Source: Hypomesus transpacificus
Lineage: Eukaryota > Chordata > Actinopteri > Osmeriformes > Osmeridae
Direction: 5' to 3'
Assembly (NCBI RefSeq): GCF_021917145.1
Contig: NC_061072.1
Location: 14,052,742-14,116,741 of the forward strand
DNA length: 64,000 bases
Under the pieces are notes generated by a model. That model had not been told where the DNA came from. It did no database searches and saw nothing but the letters and a program-made list of their open reading frames with translations. Position numbers and translations under genes: made by a program. Below, piece after piece: positions 12,375-24,499 of this stretch (positions within the stretch are counted from its first letter, which is position 1; every line of letters starts with the position of its first letter).

Positions 12375-15300
12375 ATGGACCCCCTGCTCCCTGCAGAGAT
12401 GGACAGAGAGGCAGCGAAGGACAGCAGGAGGATCCAGTTCTCCGTACCGTCTGCCGTACCGACCCAGCTGGACCCGCAGCAGGTGGAGATGGTGAGTGTG
12501 TGTGTTTGTGTATACGCGCATGCTCAAGTTTGCCTGTTTCACACCTAGGGCGCTTCACTATAAAGGGATCTCCCGTAAAGGGCATTTGGGCGAAAGCTCT
12601 TGAGCAAGTTGCTTGCATGAGAGAAAGACAAGAGGCCAACATACAGTGTAGAGTGGACTTCAAGTACGTGTTCCCTCTCTACAACTTGGCATCGTGAAAA
12701 AACAAGAGCCCAACCTGCAGCGTTAGGAGTAATGGTCATGAAGACTATCCAGAAATGCCCAAACACTCTATCACACCGTCACAGTGCCAGCCAGCTAGTT
12801 ATGTAACTTAGGGAGCAGGGCTTGTGTTTTCATTGTGTGCAAAATTTCCGCTGGGCTGGAGGATGGGGTTGGTGAAGGGTTTTAAACTGAGCCATGCAAG
12901 TTCAGCAAGAGTACCCTGAAAGTGATGAGGCAACTCTTTGCCCCAGCAAATATACCAGACAGGAGAAGAGAGCGAGAATAACACCAAGAGAAAGGACAGC
13001 TAAATGGGGGGAAGGAGGAGGAAACACGCACCTGGGGGACCCGAGATAATTTTTGATCAAACCACAATGAGATTATGTGTACGAGTGAAAGATCATCCCG
13101 TGTGTTAATTGAGAGGTGATTTTTCCTTCTCTGAGTGTGAGACCAGCCCGACAATGCCAGATAATAGATTAGAGAGGAGGAATTCCGACAAGAAAAAGCC
13201 ACATTTGCCCTTCAATAGGCAAAGCAGTACTAAGAAATGATATCACTGACAGACGTTAGAGTCCTTTTTTAATCAGTGTAGGCTATTATGTCTGGAACTG
13301 CAGGCAGTCAAGGGATGAGAGGTCCTCACATCCACCTCAACTCTCCTCGGCCACCCTCGTGCCCGTCTTAATCACAGAACCACTGCTGCTTCTCATCTCC
13401 TGACTAATCTGGACCCAGATGTTCACAGGGAAGAGGAGGCAGAGTCAGGGAGAGTCCACCAGGGGAACAGAGCATCCATGACTAACTAGGTGCCATGTCA
13501 GGAATTGAAATACAGCTGAAAGAAGTGACCATGGATGTTGGGTTTATCTGCTAACCCCCGGAATGTAGCAAGGGCTCATATTGACTGCTTTTCTACTTTC
13601 TCCCTGCGTCTGCTGTTGACAGTGCCAGGGTCTTACCAAACAACTGGCTGTGGTTCTTGTGCTCCAGGCCCCTCCCTCCACACCTCCCAACCCCCCACCT
13701 CTGCCTCTGGGACCTTTCACTCACCTCTCATGTCTGACAATATATTTTTGGAGTCGAGCAGCTTATTTGGAGTCTGCCAAGTTGTTGTTAGTTGTCAAGG
13801 GCACTTTGAGGTGTAGGGAGGCAGGAACATTACCACATGAATGGGGTCCTCTGTAGCGCTGCAGAAACGGGTCAAGGGCGGGGGTCTTCCTTCTCCTCAG
13901 AATGACGCACGAAGGAGACCGAGTCAGACATTGAGTCTCATAGTGTTCTCTGTTATTGGACATGGACGTATGGGAAGGACTCCACGTGAATTTCAATGGG
14001 GAGCAGTCTGCGGTGCAGACCACCCATCCTTCAGTTGCTGCGTGCTGTGGGCACGTGAGGGCCAGCAGGGGACGGCACACGGCATAAACAACAACACTGC
14101 CAAACCTCATTAGCATAGAAATGAGATTGGGGTCTAGGGAGGGTGGGAAGAAGAGAAGGAGAGAGGGAATGGAGACAGAAAGGAGAGACTGTAGGTGTGA
14201 TTAACTGTGTCTTCAAGGGCAGGTAAGGTGATAGAGAGGAGAAGGGAATGGAGAAACAGGAAGAGAACTATTATAACGTTTGAATTGATGTAGAAGCCAT
14301 GTCCACACAAACTAGAACTGTAAAGAAGCATTACAAGTGAGATATTCCAAAAATAATTTATATTAATATAGCATGACTCTAACCTCATCAAAACAATCTG
14401 TTAGATTTTTTAATGTTTTTTATTTGATTTTCTGTCACCGGCCATCAATAAGAGGGACTAGAATCAGATGGAATTGCCTTAATTAATAGGTTTAAATTAA
14501 AGTATATGTGGGGTTGGGTGATAGCTTAGTGGTAGAGCATTTGATTGCAGATGAAGATGTCACTTCGGATAAAGGCGTAAATTGCTAAATTATTACATTA
14601 TTTATTATATTTTAATGTTTCAAAAGGAAATCAGATCTCCTGCATCTGCAAAATGACAAAAAAAAAAAAAAAAGACTAAATCTCAAATCTCCTGGTGAAC
14701 TCATTCTCAGGTCTTGAAACTGTGGAACAAAATTAAGATCCATCTGTAAAGATTGCATATTTCTGTGTACAGTATACATTTACCAAACCAATAACACTCA
14801 ATCGACATTGCCAGTAATCCCCTCATAAAAGCAATGGTCACTTTACAAATTAATTTTCCTCCATCCCCTGGATTGAATGAGCTGAAATCTAATTCACATC
14901 TTATTGTGAATAATTCATATGGAGTCGCTAAACGCGTTTAGCTTCTATTTGATTTAGAGGAATATTACTTTACTTGTACAAGTATATAAAAACACAGTAT
15001 GGACCACCAAGTTAATGGGATTTTACTTGGAAATAAATCGGTTTCTATGTCACACAAAAGTTAGCGGAAGTATAGTCGTAAACAGCAAACACTCAATTAT
15101 TCCCATTTGCATTTCTCAACAAATTGGACTTGCATATTTAACCACACAGCGTGTGAATGGCTGCAGTGTGACTACACGTGTTCATGTGCGTCCCTGCAGC
15201 GATGAGAGCCACTCCACAGTGAGAGGCGCCCACAGCTCTCGGCCGCCCAGGGAGCATGGCTGGCTCTGTAAACACTTGAAGCTCACACAGGCCTCGGGGC

Positions 15301-16666
15301 TAGGCAACCACAACGGGTGCAAGACAGGAGTCGGGGGATAGGATGAATATGTATGCATTCAACAAGGGTCATCTACTTGTTGCGAACGAGAACAAAAAAA
15401 CGATTTCCTTTTTTACACTTTTGTTCGCCTTATTGACATACAGTACAGTACACACAGTATGCATACAATGTCATGCAAGTGAAGCAGCTTGTGGAGCAGA
15501 CTCTGCTCATGGCTGAAGCCCTTGCCGAAAGCCATACACTTCAGCCAGGTTGCAGCAAGACAAAGGCAGGGCTGTGTGCACCGTGATTGGTTCATGTATG
15601 ATGAGGGAACCAGATCATGACCTTTGCGTTTAACATAGGAGTTAGCATTGTTCCAAGAATGTTGCCTGGATCATGTTCCTCCAAAGGACTTTTCCAAACC
15701 ATGCATGTCCTGGACAGATACCTTTCAACTTTGCTTAAGGTCGGGGGGCGCAAAGAGATTTGATTATTTCTGGAAAGCACGGGAGGCATGGATCCTACAG
15801 TCTATATGTTTCTTCTAAGGGTTTGACCGGTAATGAAAGGAATGTGTGGAAACTGTGAATGTTTTTAAGGCCGTGCTGTTTTTTCCTCCATGTTATCATC
15901 TTCACACATTATCTTCATCAGTACTCCAATATGCAAATGAGGAGCTGTTTGTCTGCGTTAGAGGAACATTTTATCACACTGCTAATTCTAAATCGTGTTC
16001 ATGTTTTCACTTTTCCCTATAGACCGTTAAGCAACGCATGAAAGTTCATGTTTATTTACATAACTAAAATGAAATTAAATCATGTGCAGAAAAACAAATG
16101 TGCTTATTGAGTTAGCACTGTGTTCTACCTTCTTTTCACACTGGAAAAGGAGTTACACTCTTTTGAAACTGTTCCCAAGGCATTCGTTTAGACAATAATT
16201 CATGTTTCAAAAGGCAGCCATGATTAATTCCCTATTATACTTCAGCAAGTACTTTACTAATAACAGAAGAAATCAACTTCACACACCTTAATCTCCCAAT
16301 CAATTTGATGAATGTATCCTTAGGGCTTCAGTATGCTGTGAAGAGCACTGGGTCTTCGAGTGGAAGACAGCACACAGCAGGAACTGATCACAACAGAGCT
16401 CTGCTTATTCATTACTTCATGGAAAAGCTATTGTACAGTTTACCACTGTATTTACTTACCAGCCCCACTACCTATGAGCCAGCCAGCTGACCGCAGCCAG
16501 CATCTTCCACAGTGGCTGTTTACCATGGTAGTGATTTACCCTCAGGTCCCCAGATGTTGACTGTTTGTTTTGGTCGGAGCCAGTGTTCCCTGACCTGCCG
16601 CGTGCCCGTTCCTCATCACTTGAATCAGGATCAAAGTTTAATCTGCTCTAATGTGGGCTCTTGTCC

Positions 16667-16704
<38 letters not shown>

Positions 16705-19700
16705 CCCCTTCTGTGACTCACGGGTTAAACTAATCTGGTCTGCCCAGATCCACCCGCCTTCCCACTTCAAATGATTGATGAGCCACCGCCATCGGTCAGA
16801 CAGGCAGGGTGGTGAGCAGGTTAAAATGAAGTCAAGCTGCTTCCATCACCTGCAATGCCATGCCCTCGACAGTATGCTTGCGATCTGAAACTAACCTTGT
16901 CTGACTGCATTCTTCAATTCAACGTTTTTTGAAATTGAAAATTGAAAATTCAATTGAGATTGTTGCATTACAGCACACACAGCCTTTGTGGACAATATTA
17001 TAACCTTATTTGTGGTTTGCCACGTGTCACTGTGTGGAGCAGTTGTATGGATATGTGGAAGGCATTCCTTTAAAAGTGGAATAGTACAGGGTAAATCATC
17101 AACCCATGTGTGTAAGTCATGGTTGCCTTGGAGATGTGGATGAGGAGATAACCTTTTTTTCTGGAAAGGATCAAAATGGAGCAACCCTGGGTTAATATTA
17201 CTACAGTACTTCCCATCTGTACTGGACATTTGCTGTATATGACTGATGTCATTAACATGTAATGCTTTACCACTGAATTATACCAAATTCAAAAGTTTCT
17301 ACTCTTTCAAAGTATAAAATAACATTGACTAGGAAGTATATGACCTGTGCTACCGTTCAAAGACAGAAACACTCTAGAACGTTCCTGGACCTGTAAATGA
17401 AGGGATGAGACGAGCAGATGAGAACCCCACAATCCACATGATCCATTAACATTATCTCATCCCCACAAACCTGAGGGTTAGTGTTTGAGCCCCTCTATCT
17501 TCGGTCAAAGATCTACCACAACTATAAACGTGAAAACTGAATGTGAGGGGGTGGAGTGGAATTTCAAGTGGTGCCTTCCAGCCCTGGCCATCCTCCCACT
17601 CCTTCCTCCTCCATCTCCCTCCTCAGGGAAGGGCACACTCATATGCAGCTTCATCTGCTCACCTGGAGCCCCCACAGGTCAGGGAGATGAGCTCATGTCT
17701 GCTCATGACATGATATTGGTCTTCTTGAGAAATGTGTGTGTGTGTGTGAATGACCTATAACACAGCATTTCAAATAACCAAAGACCCCGCTGTCCAGTCT
17801 ACCCTCCTCTGAAACACCATCCTGCTAGCATCTCCGCTCAACAGGCAAACCATAGCAAAGGTTAGGAAAGGAGCACAAATCTAAAATTCCAAAAGAGGAT
17901 TTTAAAGGAACTGGAAGTCCATTGGATGGGGAAGGAACAGCCAGGATTAGACAGGGGTGAAAAGAGCACAAGATTACCACAGTCAGACTACTAAAGAGAA
18001 GGAAATGGAGCAAAATGGAAAATATTATAATCCAGCTATCCCTATCCTGACATACTTTTAAACCAGGAAGCCATTATAGTCATGATGTAATCTAGCTTTT
18101 GGGATTATTTGGGTTCCAAATAATTTGCTGTTGTTGTATTGTTATGTGACCTTATGTTTTCATCCAACTACTGTTTTACGGTTGGTCTGAGTTTGATACA
18201 CAGATAATGTGTATTTTGTATAGTGTATTATTACGGTGGGTTGTATACACTAGTGAGCAGGATTTGGGAAAACTATTTGGGGGAAAAAACTGTGTTGATC
18301 AAATTAAACAACATTTCTCCTGTCTGTGCACTGTCAAATAATTCTGAAATGTTGTTTCTTTACCGAAAGAAAATATTTATATTCTATTTTTATTTTTTTA
18401 TGTAACCTGTTTTTCAGCTGTGTAAACAAGGATTTGGTCCAGTTTAGTTTGCCACATAAAAAACTGGGGGAAAGTGCAAAACAGTTGAAACAGTTGGTTT
18501 AGCTGTTCAAAACATGGAACCTGTCAAATGTGATGGCCTCAAATTGGGGGACATAACCACAACCTATCTAGGTAAAGATCTTAACCCAGTCTTTCATTTA
18601 GATTCGACGGAGGAGACCAACCCCTGCTACGTTGTTCAGACTGACAGACCATGCATCTCCTGAAGATGATAATCCCACACACCAGGTAGGTACCATCATG
18701 GGCTGGTTCCAAACGAAGGGTTAAGCTGTTCTCTTTTCATGATGTGCCCAAGTTTGAAGTGTATTTTCTTTGTTTGGACAGTGGGAACATGGTGTCCTCA
18801 AAACAAAGAGAGTCAATGCCACAGTGTATCAACCACCATCACTCAAAGGTACATCAACTGTGTGCCACAGTGTTTGTGTGCGTGATTATGTGTGGGTGTG
18901 TAATTGTATGTGTTTATGTGTGTGGTTTTATTGGTGTGGACGCGTGCGTGTCTATGTGTGTGTGTTTGTGCTCGTACTTGTGTGTGTTACATAATGCAGA
19001 AGCAATTTAAAAGCCCTCCACTTGTTGTGTCTGCTTGCCCATGTGGCCACCATCCTTTTTGACAGAGTAGATTTTTAATGGAAAGTCTAAATCTCTACGC
19101 AAGGTGTTTGTGTGGGCGGGAATGGGGCATGTATATGTGTGTGTGTGTGTGCTTGTGTTCTGTGTGTTAACGTGAGGGTGTTGTGAGATTAAGGGCAGAG
19201 ACAGCTGTGAGTCTGCGTTCTTCTGGATCATCCTAGATTAGAGGACGGGGTACACAGCTGTAATACAGACTTGTCACACACACATGCACACACCCACACA
19301 CCAATTCACAGACACATAAATGAATGTTCTGACTGTTGTTGCACATACAGGACATCCTGAAGTTAGTTATATAGTAATTCTGCCCACCTAGTATATATTT
19401 TCACAGAAACATTACTCAAATTAGTGTTCTAAATTAAACAACAGCATGCTTCACGTTGAACCATCTTGAATGTGTGTACAGCAAGTGCATGTGTGTGTGT
19501 ATGTTGGAATGAATGTTTCAGCACTATTTTGCAATAGACGGCGGGACGTAGTTGAAAAGTGATGATAAGTACAGGAGATGGAAATGGAAAAACAAACTTG
19601 ATATTTGAACTTTACAGACCTGAGGGTCACATTGTTCTTTCCTGTGAGTAGGCAGGCTGGCCATTGGAATGTGCACTTGATTTTAAGACACCAAATGTTG

Positions 19701-20291
19701 CAAAAACTGTTGCCACAGCTGTGCTCAAACATTCTCCTCGTTGTTTTTGTGCGCGTGCGTGCATGTGTGCACGTGTCTGTGTGTGCACGTGTGTGTGTGT
19801 GTGCATGTCCGTGTGTGTATATGTGTTGGCACAGCTGTACAGAGGATGACCCAGGCCCATATGGAGACTCTGGGGTCGGTAGACAGAGAGGACCCCTCCT
19901 CTGAAGACGAGGACAGTGAGGAGAATCAGGAGTTGTTCCCAAGCACAGACACAGGTGACGCGCTCGCACACACACCTGCCCCAACGATGACAACACAAGA
20001 GACAATCGAACCGACTTCTCTGCCTCTCTGCTTCTCACACCCTCTCCCACGTAACCCACTGCTAATAATATCCTGAACAAACGCTGCAACGTTTAACCTG
20101 GGAACGTACATTTTGGTTTTTCCTTAGAATCCCAGACAGATACGGAGTCTGTGGAGAACCAATCAACAAGGCTCTTGGGATCAGAAGTCAATTCCGAGAG
20201 AAGATCCCATCCTGTCAACCCCCGGAGAGACCATCATGGAGATGAGGAGGAAGAGGAGGAGGATGATGGAGGGGAGGGGAAGGGAGAATGA
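12375..20291 (+). CDS. ppp1r1b: DARPP-32, protein phosphatase 1 regulatory inhibitor subunit 1B
   Basis: Coding exons 12375-12491, 18602-18685, 18782-18848, 19835-19954 and 20128-20291 join in phase to 183 residues (human 204). DARPP-32 is a cytosolic inhibitor of PP1 when phosphorylated by PKA and integrates dopamine signalling in striatal neurons. Visible: the PP1-docking RIQF motif (residues 19-22, human KIQF), QLDPQQVEM, and the PKA site RRRRPTPA with the phospho-Thr at residue 46 (human Thr34). The helix after PPSLKAVQ is recognisable. At the human Thr75 position (YTPPSLK) this protein has YQPPSLK, so the Cdk5 site is absent. The C-terminal half is acidic and divergent, ending in a run of Glu/Asp. 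Intron 1 is 6.1 kb. It lies divergent to neurod2 and upstream of tcap, as in human apart from the missing STARD3. Confidence 0.95.
14513..14610 (+). mobile_element. tRNA-derived SINE fragment
   Basis: A tRNA-like A box (TAGCTTAGTGGTAGAGC) is followed by a decayed region and a tail (GATAAAGGCGTAAATTGCTAAAT) resembling the GATAAAAGCGTCTGCTAAATG tail seen in many teleost SINEs. No intact B box is seen, so it is an old fragment. Confidence 0.5.
16668..16702. repeat. (CA)n microsatellite
   Basis: About 17 uninterrupted CA units inside ppp1r1b intron 1. Confidence 0.95.
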
Positions 20292-20754
20292 CAGAGCGAT
20301 GTGTGCTGTGAGAACAGGGAATGGTTAAGGTTGATTCAAGTATTTTTTATTGTTACTAACCAATTTAAAGTAAGATGAGAGATGTATGTTCGTGTGTGCT
20401 GGTACGTGTGTGCGTGTGTAACAAAATACAGGGAATTTCATCAGAGAGATAACTCTAGAAGGTCAGTGTATAAGCATGTGTGGATCCATCTTGGCCCAGG
20501 CTGCTGCATCATGGGATATAATGTCCAGCAGGCCAAATTGGCCACTTTGTTGCAACACTGATTATTGTGTCAAAGGTTTGTGAGCCTGTCTTGGTATGAA
20601 GAATCTGTTTTGAAGTATTGATGAAGGTGACTGAGGACACCATGCATGCCCTGTGTGCTGTCAGCATGTAGCAGAATGTGCATGGGTCTATATGAGTGAT
20701 CATTTTGTCAAATCATTTATAAAAAAAAAGTAGATACTTCTTGTGTTCATTGCT

Positions 20755-20760
20755 AATAAA
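20755..20760 (+). terminator. Polyadenylation signal of ppp1r1b
   Basis: AATAAA about 465 bases after the ppp1r1b stop, in an AT-rich stretch. It is the first canonical signal found downstream. Confidence 0.6.
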
Positions 20761-22779
20761 ATTACTATATTATTCATTTATTATGATTCATTTGTATGTC
20801 TGTTGTTAGGATGTATAGTGAGTGGTCTGGACCCTATGTGCTCATGGGAACACAGTTCTATCTGAATATATTTGAAAGTGCAGTTTAACACATTATATTT
20901 AAAGTATATTTACAGTTTAAAATAGACAAAACAGCTTTTGGGATGAAGTGTGGGCCAGAGTGGGTAATGGATAGTGGGAAGTTCACATGAAATCTTTATA
21001 AACAGCGAGCAGCGTAACTCTCACAAACTCATTCAACTAGACATCATAAACCTGAATGCTCTACACACCATGTTTTCGCACTGTATGCCACAGTCTTAAA
21101 CTGACATCTAGTGGCCAGATAAAATATTAAAAACCAAAAAAAGAAAGTAATTGACCTTGACCACGTAATGCAAACACTCTATCCACTTTTACCTTAAAAC
21201 AATCAGATGAAAATCCTAATGAACGTATAAATCTCACCAAGGCTACTTTTCTTCCTATTTGTGCCCAGATTGTCATGTAGTACCACATCTTCAGGAAACA
21301 CTTGCAACTTAAAAATTCATTACTTATATATTGGAATAATGTATTTGTCTTATTATATAATATAATACAACTATAAAGATAGGAACCTGTGTGTGCTGTA
21401 ATATAAAACTATAAATATTTGGCGTAGGATCGTTTTGGAGTGCTTATGTGTTTGTTGTTGTGAAGTCTTATGTCCTTTCTGCACGTCACATACTCAATTT
21501 TCAGTCAGACTTCAACCATCATCAGTCATTTTGTTTAAGGAAAAGAAACTAAACCTAGCAACCAGTTCATCACACTTCTTGTCGGTTTCATTGTCTCTCA
21601 GCCAGTTCTATATATAGGTCAACAACTTATCTGTTCTCTCTCTTTCAACCAGTATCTGCCACACTCTTCATGTCTGTTCACTCCTTATCTTCGCTCTGTC
21701 CCTCCTCTGCCTCCTTATCTCTTCATCTGTCCCTAGGGAAACCTGACTCTACCTGGATCTCTTAATATGGTAACAGGATGTGTGTGTGTGTGTGTCTGTG
21801 TGCACTCTGTTGGATACAACTCTGTATCTCCTTCTTCTGACTATATGTCTTCTTTAACTTACCACAAATCCCTCAAACGGTAGCTCTTCTTCATGTGATG
21901 TGCTTTTTTCATAGGGGTAGCGTGGAGATTATTATTTGTTTGTTTTAATATTGGTTTTCAAATGACCAAATCATCAGTTTAGCTTGATTCTCCCGTAAGG
22001 GTCATCCATTTACAAACCAATGTACATCCTCTTCATGCTACAGGTTGAACTTTGACCTGTTCTTGTGTAATGGCACTTAGAGATGATTGCTGCCCACTGG
22101 AAACTTTTGAGGTTCAGACTCACTCATAAGCCTACTCTTTCCATCAACACACACCACTGCCCAGCACTCTCAAGGAGCTGGTTGATATCCCCACTTCAGA
22201 ATCACTGACAGTCTTACAAATCAATTCCAGGCACCGTTATTAGAAAACCTTCATTTTAGCTTTGACAAATTGTAAAAAGTTAATCCAGGCAAGTTCATAA
22301 GAGTAAAAATGTTTGTTTGCCGAATGTGAATTTGAAAGTAGACCACATTTGTCTGTAGGTATTTTTTAACATGTAAAAAACTTTGTGGGGACCAAACAAC
22401 AGTGTATAATTTCGATAAAGAGTGCTTATATTCATGTGATGGTTGTCGGGTATTTCAATCAATTGCCACGTGTAAAGTTAATGTATGGGTTGTGGGTGTC
22501 ATGACCAAACATGTTATGCTGGTAGGGTTAGCAACTGAGTGCTTTGCAAGTTGTTATCTGTACTTTATGTGTGTGTGTTTTTTTAACGTGTGTGTGTGAG
22601 CTTGTGTGTGTGCGTGTGCGTGTGCGAGTGTACGTGTGTGTCTGTGTGTAAAATAATCCTTCCCGTCATCTGTCTCTCATTATCTCTCTCCACTGTGAGT
22701 GCCAGGCAGACGATTGGTGTCGAGTGTCATCACAATCAGGCCTACAAGAAAAACGTTCTAAAATAGCCCATGAATAGGC
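20761..22779. other. Intergenic region between ppp1r1b and tcap; STARD3 not seen
   Basis: No exon is recognised on either strand. In human the START-domain gene STARD3 lies here; no MENTAL- or START-domain coding segment is visible in this 2-kb gap. Short GT-rich microsatellites occur near 21780 and 22570-22650. Confidence 0.6.
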
Positions 22780-22786
22780 TATATAA
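22780..22786 (+). promoter_or_regulatory. TATA box of tcap
   Basis: TATATAA in the context GGCTATATAAGCCC, about 375 bases before the tcap start codon. It is preceded by an A/T-rich TCTAAAATAGC element resembling, but not exactly matching, a MEF2 site. A TATA promoter fits a muscle-specific structural gene. Confidence 0.55.
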
Positions 22787-23159
22787 GCCCAGTTGCACAC
22801 AACAAAGTCACAAAGCGACACATCACCATTCTGTGACCCGCTTCAGTCCACCCCCTGGACACAGAGGGAGAACAGCTGGCTTAGACCACATTCATAAATC
22901 TGATCCCCGACATAGGAACAGAGAGCACTTACCGAAGCACACAGAACCAGCCTTGGGGCAGAGGCACAGGTACGAGCCGTGACCACTGCCGATCACTCAC
23001 TCTGCAGTACCCCTAAACTGACAGCCCGTCAGCTATCTGCCCGACCAGGAAGTGGACCAAGGAATGGACTGATTGACAGATACCCTGCCCAAATCACCGG
23101 ACCCAGAAGAGAGAGCCACTCCCTCCCAGACGAGCGCCTACTCAGACACACCCAGGAGG

Positions 23160-24027
23160 ATGAGGAGCCTGGTGGTGCCGGGGGGGCGAGTGGGCAGTGT
23201 GAGGGCACTGGCACTGGACAGCAGTGTTCAGGAGGAGGACTGGCAGAAGGGACAGACCTATAACGCCCACTGGCACAGCGTCTGCCTCATCCCTCGCCCG
23301 TGGGACAGGTGGGTGGCAGTGCCAGCTGTACACACACACACACACACACGTACGGCATTACTGATTCTGTATGCATGGCCTCACTTGATGTTTTGAACAT
23401 TCCTGCTGTGAATTTGCTGTGGTTTCATCGCTTTGTTTTTCGATCTGATGAGGGTTTCTCATTTCACAGATTAATCAAATGTTCCTTCCAGTGATGCTCT
23501 TCGGTCCATACATCACCACACAGCTATTCATAGCTCATTGAATAACGTTCAATAAAATACAATGTTATCGACACAGTATAGTTTGACAATGTAAACTGGA
23601 GTTTTACATGGTAAAGAAGAAGCGACAAAATACAATTAAAACAAGGCAAGACCACCACTTATCTCTCTCTCTCTCACCACGTAGACAGTCTGTGACTGAG
23701 GTGCAGTACCATGGTAACCAGACCCTCTCCAGACAGTGGGAGGCCCGCATGCTGCTGCAGCGCTGCCTCTCAGGGGCCATCCTCCATGGAGTCCTGGAAC
23801 CACAGCTGCCCCCGAGGGCCCCACAGATCATCAGATCCCAGCCCACCTCCCCACCCCTCCTGGGGGTGAGGGCTTCCAAGGGCTTCATGGTGGAGGTCCA
23901 CTGTACCACCATGCCAAGGAGATCCACAGTGGGGGTGGCAGATCTGCCCCCGTTGGGGACCACTGAAGTGGGCTTTAATAAAGTCTCTAGGTCCCTAGGA
24001 CGGGCGCTGGCTCTGGAAGCTCAGAGA

Positions 24028-24033
<6 letters not shown>
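23160..24033 (+). CDS. tcap: Telethonin (titin cap protein)
   Basis: Exons 23160-23308 and 23685-24033 join in phase (AG|A, Arg) to 165 residues; human TCAP is 167 with the same two-exon design and the intron at the matching place. Telethonin clamps the two titin Z1Z2 N-termini at the sarcomere Z-disc. Fish VQEEDWQKGQTYNAHWHSV aligns with human VSEENCERREAFWAEWKDL before the intron, and the C-terminus ends SLGRALALEAQRG against human SLSRSMSQEAQRG. The start codon was chosen because the frame has no earlier ATG after an upstream in-frame TGA at 23070, and it gives the family length. The stop codon runs straight into a (GA)n tract. It lies between ppp1r1b and pnmt, as in human once STARD3 is set aside. 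Confidence 0.92.
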
Positions 24034-24103
<70 letters not shown>

Positions 24104-24119
24104 AGAGAGAGAGAGGGTG

Positions 24120-24176
<57 letters not shown>

Positions 24177-24178
24177 GG
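24034..24178. repeat. (GA)n tract in the tcap 3' UTR
   Basis: About 145 bases of GA dinucleotides with one AAAAAG interruption, closed by an 11-12-base G run. It begins within a base of the tcap stop codon. Confidence 0.93.
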
Positions 24179-24493
24179 GAGAGATTCGTTATACACTGAC
24201 AATATAAAGTCAAACAGAATAAGTTTGTTTGCGGTTTATTTTTCCATAGAAAACTATTTAAGCAGCAAACTGATTATTATATTTTAAAGTTGCTGATTAT
24301 TTTAAATGTTTGAATATTCAATAATGTATTGTATTTTTGAAAGTGATAAAGCAGCATGTTGACAATGCTCAGTATACTAAAGCTAAATGTGTTTTGCTGA
24401 CTGGTTACATTATGGTTCCCAAGGAGTATAGATTGTTTAATGTCACAGATGAATTTCAAGTGTATTTCAAGTATCTGGGATGTTGTTTTCCAC

Positions 24494-24499
24494 AATAAA
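24494..24499 (+). terminator. Polyadenylation signal of tcap
   Basis: AATAAA followed by GCTTT, about 460 bases after the tcap stop. Confidence 0.6.

Larger units (their letters stand above)
12492..18601 (+). other. ppp1r1b intron 1
   Basis: 6.1 kb between the first two coding exons (donor ATG|GTGAGT, acceptor TTTAG). No nested gene is recognised. It contains a SINE-like fragment at about 14513-14610 and a (CA)n repeat at 16668-16702; the rest is unremarkable. Confidence 0.85.

Noticed and set aside
23073-23159. An earlier tcap start at 23073
   Set aside because: The codon there is TTG, directly after an in-frame TGA; no ATG occurs before 23160.
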